From: Cybelea sp963824595
Lineage (GTDB): Bacteria; Vulcanimicrobiota; Vulcanimicrobiia; Vulcanimicrobiales; Vulcanimicrobiaceae
Length of the DNA: 64,000 nucleotides
NCBI GenBank assembly: GCA_963824595.1
Contig: CAWGPY010000008.1
Coordinates: forward strand, 36,650-100,649
Direction: 5' to 3'
The notes beneath the pieces were generated by a model that saw only the letters and a program-made list of their open reading frames with translations, was not told the origin of the DNA and made no database searches. Of this stretch, positions 57,755 to 64,000 are shown piece after piece. Positions within the stretch are counted from its first letter, which is position 1; each line of letters starts with the position of its first letter. The position numbers and the translations under genes are program-made.

Positions 57755-59133
57755 TTATTCGGTGTCGACCGGTTTGCCCGATGGCCGCTGGCGTTCGAAA
57801 AACCTGCGCGAATACTTCGATCCGATCGGCGTGAACGCTCGCGGCGACTGCATGAAATCGAAGCAATCCACGATGCTCGCCGCACGCGTGTCGGTCGTTC
57901 CGAGCCGCCCCAGCCCCCACACGTCTTCGATGAACCTCAGGATGCTGCCGAACTCATACTGCGTGTGCGAGATATATCCCGGTTGGCTCGACGCGCCCAA
58001 TCGCGCGTAGGGCGACGCTACCAGCATCCCCACGCGAAAGCCCAAGCCGCCCCAGCTATCGAAGAACGGCGGCGGAGCGTTGTCGTAGAACCCCCCCAGT
58101 CGTCCCACACCACGATAATCGCGGTGGAGTCCCAATACGGGCTCTCCCCGACCGCGTTCACGATACTCGCCACCCACGACGGGCCCGTATCGGAGCCGTT
58201 GCCCGGATGGTCGGAGTTGGTCGAGTCCGGCACGATCCACGAGACGTTCGCCAGCGTTCCGCCCGAGACGTCGTTGAAAAACGAGTTCGGCGTCGCGATG
58301 TTCGTCGTCCACTCGGAACCTTCGCGCACCGCCTTGATGGCGTCGAACGCGTTCCACAGCGCGCCCGAGCCGCCCGGTTCCTTTGGTGAGTAGTATCGCC
58401 AGCTCACCGAGCTCGCGTCGAGCAGATCGCGCAGCGTCGCGTAGGTAAAGCACGGAAACGGCCCTTTGTCGTATTGCCGCTTCGGCTTCTTCTTGCCGTC
58501 GCCGACCAGCAGCGACGTCACCGTGCCCGCCGGCGCGTCGCAGCCCCACGGCTTCGCCGACGGAAAGTCAACGACGCTCTTCGTCTGATGCGCGTCGAGC
58601 ATCGTTCCGCCGGCGATCAGATCCTGATGTGCCGTAAAACTCCCGCTGCCTTGCGTCGCGAACATCGCATCGCCCAGCACGTACTGCTGCGCGATCGACC
58701 AATACGGCGCGACCTGCTTGGGATCGGCGTACTGATACGCCGCCAGCCCCGTCTTGCCGGGACACTTTTCGCCGCCGCCCTCCAAGTTGAAGGCGTCCAT
58801 CCTGCCCTTGTCCCAATCGCGGCGATACGTCAGCCACGAATGCCCGAAGTCGCACGGCTCCCTGAGGTCCGCTTTCTGCAGCGTGACGTATTGCGTGCCC
58901 GACGGCGTCTTGATCCGTCCCTGGGTCGCCCCGTTCGCGCCCGGAAACGTCGCAAAGAGGGCGTCGAAGCTCCGGTTCTCTTGAATCACGACGATCACGT
59001 GTTTGATCGCGCCCGAGCCGCCGCTGCCCGCAAAGCCGGCGCGCTGCGATGCGCCGCCCGCTGTGGGGATGCCCGCTTGCGCGCCGCAGGCAGCCAAACC
59101 GGCCAACACCAGAATCCCGACAAAAACTTTCAC
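57755..59133 (-). pseudogene. PF04185 phosphoesterase gene with one frameshift in a G run
   Basis: Paralogue of the gene at 53652. GTG 59133 has AAGGAG upstream. The lipobox is LAGLAACGA, then HVIVVIQENRSFDALFATFP and VVWDDWGG. At 58091-58097 a run of seven C (seven G on the coding strand) puts the next motif, FYDNAPPPFFDSWGG, out of frame; one more G restores it. The rest continues with FRVGMLVASPYARLG to a TAA at 57755, giving about 459 aa when joined. It follows the broken propeller gene's promoter side, as its paralogue does. Confidence 0.8.
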
Positions 59134-59228
59134 TCGCCTGCTCCTTCAGCGGTAGGCAGGCTTCGCCCCGGAAAACGACACGGCCTCGCGATTCCGCGAA
59201 GCCGTGCGCCGAGCAACGGAACTTTAGG

Positions 59229-59594
59229 TCAGCCGGACGAGTCGGATCCCGGATCCAGTTGCAGGTCGTACACCTGCGTCTGATCGGCGAAGACGCTATA
59301 GCCGGAGATGGACTTCGTGTCGTACCCGGCCTTTGCGGCCGTCAGCGTGTAGTCGTCGGGCTGCAACGAGAAGGCGATGTAATGGCCGTGGGCATCCGTC
59401 GTCACCGTCACCTTCTGAGACGGTGCGCTGATCTGTACTTGTGCCCCGGCGATCGGTGCTCCGGTCTTGGCATCGGTCACGATGCCGCCGATCCCTCCGA
59501 GTGTACCAGCCGTTGCCCAGCTTGCCTGTCCCATGAATGCGACGAGCAAGCCGATCGCGGCTAAGGAACGCCCCAGGGATAATGCTCTTACCAT
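59229..59594 (-). CDS. Secreted carboxypeptidase-regulatory-like domain protein (121 aa)
   Basis: Signal peptide SLAAIGLLVAFMGQASWATA, then one CarboxypepD_reg/transthyretin-like domain: GGIGGIVTDAKTGAPIAGAQ at the start, HYIAFSLQPDDYTLTAAKAG in the middle. Intact, unlike its neighbours. It resembles the protein at 38881. Upstream of the phosphoesterase on the same strand, so the two may be cotranscribed. Bases 59595-59794 hold no gene. Confidence 0.78.
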   Translation of the reverse strand: MVRALSLGRSLAAIGLLVAFMGQASWATAGTLGGIGGIVTDAKTGAPIAGAQVQISAPSQKVTVTTDAHGHYIAFSLQPDDYTLTAAKAGYDTKSISGYSVFADQTQVYDLQLDPGSDSSG

Positions 59595-59794
59595 GATTTG
59601 GTTAACCTCAACATCAGACTAAGGGAAAACACCCTCGACCTAAGCGTGCTCCCCTTCGTTGAGAACGGCAATAGAAATAAGCTCAAATCGGACGTTCGTC
59701 CAAAGCGTCCTAGACGTTGAGAAGTCGCTGGACGCCGCGTTGAGGACTTTTTGATAAACGAGGCCTTTGACGGCTCGGCGAACAAGGCTGCGCG

Positions 59795-60285
59795 ATGACT
59801 CATACGCCACCGCAGCCCTCCGAGCTCGCGTCCTATTCCGAGCGCGCGCGCGGCTCCCAGGTGAGAATCGCCACCGCGCACGGCGACATCGTCTTCTCGC
59901 TGTTCCCCGACGAAGCGCCGCTGCACTCGGCCGCGTTCCTCAAACTGGCCGAAGCGGGCTTTTACGACGGCCTCAAATTCCACCGCGTCGAGCCTGGCTT
60001 CGTCGTGCAGGGCGGCGATCCGAAGGGCGACGGAACCGGCGGACCCGGCTATAACCTAACCGCGGAGTTTAATACGCGCCCCCACCTGCGCGGCACCGTC
60101 GCGATGGCACGCTCGTCCTCGCCCGACTCAGCCGGCGTCAGTTTTACATCTGCCTCGACGACGCGCGCTTCCTCGACGGACAGTACACGGTGTTCGGACA
60201 GATGTCGGAAGGCTTCGATGCGCTCGATGCGATCCGCCGCGGCGACGCGATCACGAAAGTCACGGTCGAACCCGTGTCACCCTGA
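59795..60285 (+). pseudogene. Cyclophilin-type peptidyl-prolyl isomerase with one frameshift
   Basis: ATG 59795. The N-terminal two thirds read normally: IATAHGDIVFSLFPDEAPLH, FHRVEPGFVVQGGDPKGDGT and GTVAMARSSSPDSAG. Near 60137 one base is missing. In the next frame the expected QFYICLDDARFLDGQYTVFG and MSEGFDALDAI follow, to a TGA at 60283-60285. Joined, it is about 163 aa, a normal small cyclophilin. Probably cytoplasmic, since no signal peptide is present. Real break or sequence error cannot be told apart here. Confidence 0.85.
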
Positions 60286-60304
60286 GTAGCGCCGCGCAGC
60301 CCTT

Positions 60305-60346
60305 GTCATCCTGAGCGCAGCGAGCGAAGCGAGCGAAGTCGAAGGG
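60305..60346 (+). repeat. Dispersed GTCATCCTGAGC repeat, copy 3 (intergenic)
   Basis: Starts GTCATCCTGAGCGCAGCGAG and ends AAGTCGAAGGG. It lies between the convergent cyclophilin and glycine-rich genes. Longer than copy 1, with internal GCGAGCGAA units. Confidence 0.75.
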
Positions 60347-60372
60347 CGAAGGGCGAAGCGCAAAGGGCGTCA

Positions 60373-61304
60373 TCACCAGCTGACGATCACCAAACCGTTG
60401 TGTGCCGCGTGAATCCATCCGGCCCAGCTACGGAATCGCATCGCGGCGCGCTCGGCGTACGACGAGCCGCCGCCTCCTCCGCCGCCGCCGCCGGCGTAGC
60501 TCGGACCGGGTGCGCCCGCGCCGCCGCCGCCGCCGCCGTAGTAACCGCCGCCTCCCCGCCGCCGCTTCCGCCTTGATCGCAGCGCGCGCACGAGCCGCCG
60601 TTACCGCCGGCGCCGAGCGTTCCCGCACTGCCCGCGCGCGCCGAGCCCGCGCTCTTCCGGCCGCCGGAACCGCCCGCGCCGCCGCGACGCTGCGTGCCGC
60701 CGTCGCCGCCCGCGCCGCCGTACTTCGCCGATCCGTGCCAGCCGGCGCCACCGACGCCCCCAACGTCGCGGCCGCCCCTCCCCCCGCCGCCGTAATGCTG
60801 CTCGTTGAGCGCGCCTTGTCCGCCGCCGCCGGCCGCGACGAGAATCCGATCCGTAAGCCGGTCGCCGTGCTCGCGCACGTCCGACGCGCCGCCGCCGCCG
60901 TCGCCGCGCTGCCCGTATCGAATCGTCCTGCCGCCGTCGGCGCCGCCGTTGAATCCGCCGGTGCCGCCCGTGCCGGCGCCGCCGACGTACACCGCCAGCC
61001 GTTCGCCCGGCCTAACCGGCAACACCGCGAACGCGCGCGCGCCGCGGCCCGCCGAGAACCCCGCGCCGGCGGCCCCGCGCGCGACGACGGTGATCGCCGT
61101 CACGCCGCTCGGCACCACGAACGTCTGCTCCGCGCCGGTGAACGCGAACGTCTGCTGACGGTGCAGCACGACCGCGCTTGCACTGTGCGTCGGAGGAAGC
61201 GTCACGCTCTCGCCGCGCATCGCGCACGCGCTCAGCAGCGCGGTCGCGGCTACCGCAAACGGGCGGCAGCGCTTGATGACTTCTCGACCGTTATGCAGTA
61301 GCAT
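60373..61304 (-). pseudogene. Glycine-rich lipoprotein (ALK/LTK-type Gly-rich domain) with a frameshift
   Basis: ATG 61304, lipobox TALLSACAM. QQTFAFTGAEQTFVVPSGVT and ITVVARGAAGAG begin a PF12810-like glycine-rich domain, with GERLAVYVGGAGTGG, ILVAAGGGGQGA and long GGxGG runs. Near 60560 one G is missing from a G4 run. In the next frame, GGYYGGGGGGAGAPG leads to an ordinary C-terminus FRSWAGWIHAAHNGLVIVSW and the stop at 60373. The N-terminal frame alone would end in unrelated sequence. Surface exposure is expected. Confidence 0.72.
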
Positions 61305-61337
61305 CGCAGGGTTGCTCTCCTCGAGTGGAGGTTTCGC

Positions 61338-62502
61338 ATGGTTCGCCGGCACCCGATCTGTTTCGCATTCGCGCTGGCGCTCGTGTCGAGCGCGGTCGCG
61401 GCGTGTCGCCGCCGTCGTCTCCCGGCGTCTGCTGCGCGCCCGGCGCCGCTTCCCTGCCCGCGACACGAGCACGGATGCGCGAACGCTCCGGCGCGCTCGG
61501 TCCGATCGTGCACCCGAAAGTCCCGGCGAGATTCTCGGTTTCGACATCGATCAAAACGGCACCGACGGCGTGTTTGCGAACTACCGCGACCTCGACAACG
61601 GCCTGGTGCAGCTCTCCGTGGAAACGTTCGATCAGCGCACCGGCAAGATCACGAAGGTCGTCACCAAGCCCAAGACGCGCAGCGGAAGCTACGCCGTCTT
61701 CGGCATCCTCGCGAAGGACCTCGGCGTCATCGCCGACGGCAAGAACTACGACCTCATGGCCCCGGTCCGCGGCGGGAAGTTCACCGGCACGTGGACGCCG
61801 CCCATCCCCTTCAACTTGACGCAGATCGCCGTCAACCAAACGACGTCGCGATCGGTGATGCTCGGCTACGACGACCGCTATTCGTCGGCGCCCACCGTCC
61901 TCATCGTCGCCAACGTCACCGGCGGCCCGACGAAGGTCATCGGCCTCGATCAAAGCGTCTTCGGAACCGGCGACGTGCCGTCAATCGCGCAAGACACGAA
62001 GAACAACACGGCGATGATCGCGGGCGGAAACGGCGCGCAGTTGACGCATCCGACGATCGGCATCGTGGACCTCGTGAAGGGAACGGTCAAGACGTTCACC
62101 GGCCTCGGCTACGGCTCCATCAACTCCGTCGGGATTGATTCGACGGCCGGCACGGCGTGCGCGGTGACCAACCTCGACGAGGGCGTGGAGTTCTACAATG
62201 TCAAGAAGCGAACCGGCTTCGAGGTCTTTCTTCCGAACCAAGGCAGCCAGCTCCAAAGCGGTTCCCAGGTCGCGATCGACTCCATCCACCATCTCTGCGT
62301 CATAACGCAGCCCGTCTCGATCGGCGGCGGCACGGAGCAGAGCGCCGTCTGGATCTACGACGAGAAGGGCAATCTGCAAGGCGGAATCTCCGGCTTCAAC
62401 TTCTGGTTCGGAGCGGGACTCTCGATCGATCCCGCCAAGCGGATCGGCTACGTCCTCAACCCGCGGCCCGACTATACGACGCTGACCGGCTTCACCTACT
62501 AA
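61338..62502 (+). pseudogene. Exported propeller-like protein with two frameshifts in its N-terminus
   Basis: The signal CFAFALALVSSAVAAC is read from ATG 61338. After a break near 61405 the next frame gives SSPGVCCAPGAASLP and IVHPKVP. After another near 61532 the main frame runs unbroken for ~320 residues to 62502 (DIDQNGTDGVFANYRDLDNG, DGKNYDLMAPVRGGKFTGTW, YDEKGNLQGGISGFN). Each break needs one extra G or C. The repeated strand-turn-strand pattern suggests a beta-propeller. No known catalytic motif. Confidence 0.68.
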
Positions 62503-62549
62503 CCAAAACGCGGCCGCGGTGCTACAATTGGCCGCGGAGGCACGGAGAA

Positions 62550-63809
62550 ATGAAAAACTCGGGACTTCGCCGTTTCGCCGTAACGATCGGCGCGGCGACC
62601 GCATTGCTTGCGGGCTGCGGCGGATCGCAGCCGCCGCTCGCCGCGCCGGGTTCGATGCCGCAAAGCCGTGTGGGCGCGCAGCACGGTTCACGTCGCTCGA
62701 CCGGGCCGTCGTACGCGATCTTGTATCGCTTTCGAGGGCACGCCGATGGAATGAGCCCGGCAGGTAACGTGATCGACCTCAACGGCATCCTGTATGGCAC
62801 CACGGGCCAAGGCGGCGGTTCGTCCAACAAAGGCACGGTCTATCGCCTCACCACAACCGGCGACGAGACGGTGCTGCACAAGTTCGGCAACGGCTCCGAC
62901 GGCGCCGGCCCCATCGGCCTGATCGCCGTGAACGGCACGCTGTACGGCACGACCGGCAGCGGCGGTGCGTTCGGGCCGCAGGGCGGCACGTTTTACAGCA
63001 TCAGCACCTCCGGCGACGAGAAGGTGCTGCACAGCTTCAAACGAGGCGGCGACGGATGGGCGCCGGGTGTGGGCCTCGTCAATGTGGCCGGCATGCTGTA
63101 CGGCACGACGTCCTTCGGCGGCTCGGGCTGCGGCAGCACCGGCTGTGGAACCGTGTACCGGATGAGCAGAACGGGTTCGGAAACGGTGATCTATCGTTTC
63201 AAAGGCGGCTCGGGCGGAGGGTTTTGGCCGGAAGAAAGGCTGCTCTACTCAAACGCCACCCTGTACGGCACGACGAGCCTGGGCGGCAGTCGCGGATGCT
63301 ATTACCACAATGGCTGCGGAACCGTCTTCAGCATGACGACGGCGGGCAAGGAAAACTGGCTGTATAGCTTTGACGGCAACGATGGCTCGTATCCCGAGGG
63401 TCGCCTCGTCAACGTCAACGGCACGTTGTTTGGGACGACGTCGACCGGCGGTGGCTCATCGGCGATGGGCACCGTTTACACCATGAGTGTTGACGGCGTA
63501 GAGAAAGTCGTGCATCGTTTTGACACGAAGGCGCGCCTCGGCGCATACGATCCGGAGACCGGATTGACCGACGTAAAGGGAACGCTCTACGGAACGACCG
63601 AGGAAGGCGGTTCGTTTGGCGGCGGCACCATCTACAGCATGAGCCCTAGCACCCGGAAGGTGACGATCCTTCACGATTTCGGCGGCTCCGACGGATCTGG
63701 ACCGTCAAGTCCGTTGCTCTACGTCAACGGCACGCTGTACGGCACCACGTCAGGCGGCGGTGCTAGTAAAGGCACCTGCTGCGGTACCGTGTTCGCCCTA
63801 AAGCCGTAG
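62550..63809 (+). CDS. GloVer-type tandem-repeat lipoprotein
   Basis: 419 aa. Lipobox LLAGCGG (Cys about residue 20). Seven copies of a ~50-aa unit, each with an LYGTT-x-x-GG core (one is LFGTT) preceded by G-x-L and followed by GTVY/GTVF and a DGxxxxLHxF-like strand. These are the 'choice-of-anchor tandem repeat GloVer' units; they probably form propeller blades on the cell surface. Some units carry Cys pairs (GCGSTGCGTVY, GCYYHNGCGTVF). CGGAG precedes the ATG. It is the last complete gene in the window. Confidence 0.85.
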   Translation: MKNSGLRRFAVTIGAATALLAGCGGSQPPLAAPGSMPQSRVGAQHGSRRSTGPSYAILYRFRGHADGMSPAGNVIDLNGILYGTTGQGGGSSNKGTVYRLTTTGDETVLHKFGNGSDGAGPIGLIAVNGTLYGTTGSGGAFGPQGGTFYSISTSGDEKVLHSFKRGGDGWAPGVGLVNVAGMLYGTTSFGGSGCGSTGCGTVYRMSRTGSETVIYRFKGGSGGGFWPEERLLYSNATLYGTTSLGGSRGCYYHNGCGTVFSMTTAGKENWLYSFDGNDGSYPEGRLVNVNGTLFGTTSTGGGSSAMGTVYTMSVDGVEKVVHRFDTKARLGAYDPETGLTDVKGTLYGTTEEGGSFGGGTIYSMSPSTRKVTILHDFGGSDGSGPSSPLLYVNGTLYGTTSGGGASKGTCCGTVFALKP

Positions 63810-63850
63810 CGGCATCACTACGACGACGACGGTCGAATGAGGCGCAGAGC

Positions 63851-64000
63851 ATGAACATCCCGGGATTTCGTCGCTACGCGAACCATTGGCGCGGCCGCGC
63901 TGCTGGCCGGGTGCGGCGGAGCGCAGCCCCTGATGGTCATCTCCGACGCGAAAGGCACGTTTTACGGCACTACTATCGGCGGCGGCACCGGCTGCTATCA
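63851..64000 (+). pseudogene. Start of a second GloVer-type gene, shortened and out of frame
   Basis: ATG 63851 opens MNIPGFRRYA, then one extra (or two missing) bases near 63881 shift the frame to TIGAAALLAGCGGAQP, the same lipoprotein signal as the gene at 62550. Directly after it comes SDAKGTFYGTTIGGGTGCY, a repeat unit, with no linker or earlier units. It runs off the right edge, so the full length is unknown. It looks like a partial duplication of its neighbour. Confidence 0.6.

Noticed and set aside
59588..59983. 131-codon minus-strand frame
   Set aside because: Antisense to the start of the cyclophilin gene and without a recognisable start signal or motif.
60400..61100. Tandem repeat or CRISPR-like array
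   Set aside because: The regular GGN/CCG pattern comes from glycine-rich coding sequence; there are no unit repeats with distinct spacers.

Overview
The window is 64 kb of high-GC bacterial chromosome, densely packed with genes and rich in GTG and TTG starts. It has no rRNA, integrase, transposase or CRISPR array. Gene content points to a diderm bacterium: MEP isoprenoid genes (dxr, ispG), undecaprenyl and CDP-diacylglycerol synthesis, RseP, a LolA-like protein and many lipoproteins with lipoboxes. The beta-propeller lipoproteins, PF04185 phosphoesterases, a 'GloVer' LYGTT-repeat protein and an archaeal-type prolyl-tRNA synthetase would fit Candidatus Eremiobacterota (WPS-2) or a close relative. 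That placement is inference; no 16S or marker tree was available.

Region 1 (1-4.7 kb): the start of an M16 peptidase, a secreted protein and proS run leftward. A cobalamin adenosyltransferase and an APC amino-acid permease run rightward. A 157-bp inverted-repeat element follows. Region 2 (4.7-13.2 kb): a ten-gene leftward operon, rpsB-tsf-pyrH-frr-(73 aa)-uppS-cdsA-dxr-rseP-ispG plus a copper-amine-oxidase-like domain protein. It starts at a near-consensus promoter (13149-13177) and joins translation to lipid-carrier, phospholipid and isoprenoid synthesis. Region 3 (13.3-19.2 kb): two dTDP-sugar genes face a csrA-cysD-cysNC-tauE sulfate-assimilation operon. Region 4 (19.2-30.8 kb): an ABC exporter, a photolyase, an ECF sigma/anti-sigma pair and a molybdenum-cofactor operon (moaD, moaE, moeB, moaA) that also holds queG and an aldo/keto reductase.

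Region 5 (30.8-46.4 kb): an ATP-grasp-like protein with a histidine phosphatase, phoU with a class V aminotransferase, beta-oxidation-type genes (enoyl-CoA hydratase, thiolase), a DUF2249-CRP fusion regulator, rsmD-coaD, a DUF885 protein, recG and panE. Region 6 (46.4-51.8 kb): six tRNA genes in three places, a TPR protein, and a 29-codon gene with its own promoter, ribosome-binding site and terminator. That small gene is the best candidate for something undescribed. Region 7 (51.8-64 kb): accessory and mostly exported proteins. Two propeller-lipoprotein plus PF04185-phosphoesterase sets occur here, with an Ada-like alkyltransferase, a cyclophilin, a glycine-rich lipoprotein and GloVer-type proteins. 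From about 56.9 to 61.6 kb, five genes carry single-base losses, nearly all next to G/C runs, so this stretch is either decaying or poorly polished.

Two features run through the window. Consecutive genes are very often joined by four-base NTGA stop/start overlaps (ATGA, GTGA, TTGA and apparently CTGA), so translational coupling seems to be the rule. A short dispersed repeat opening GTCATCCTGAGC occurs three times, and two of the copies lie inside reading frames and are translated in the same frame.
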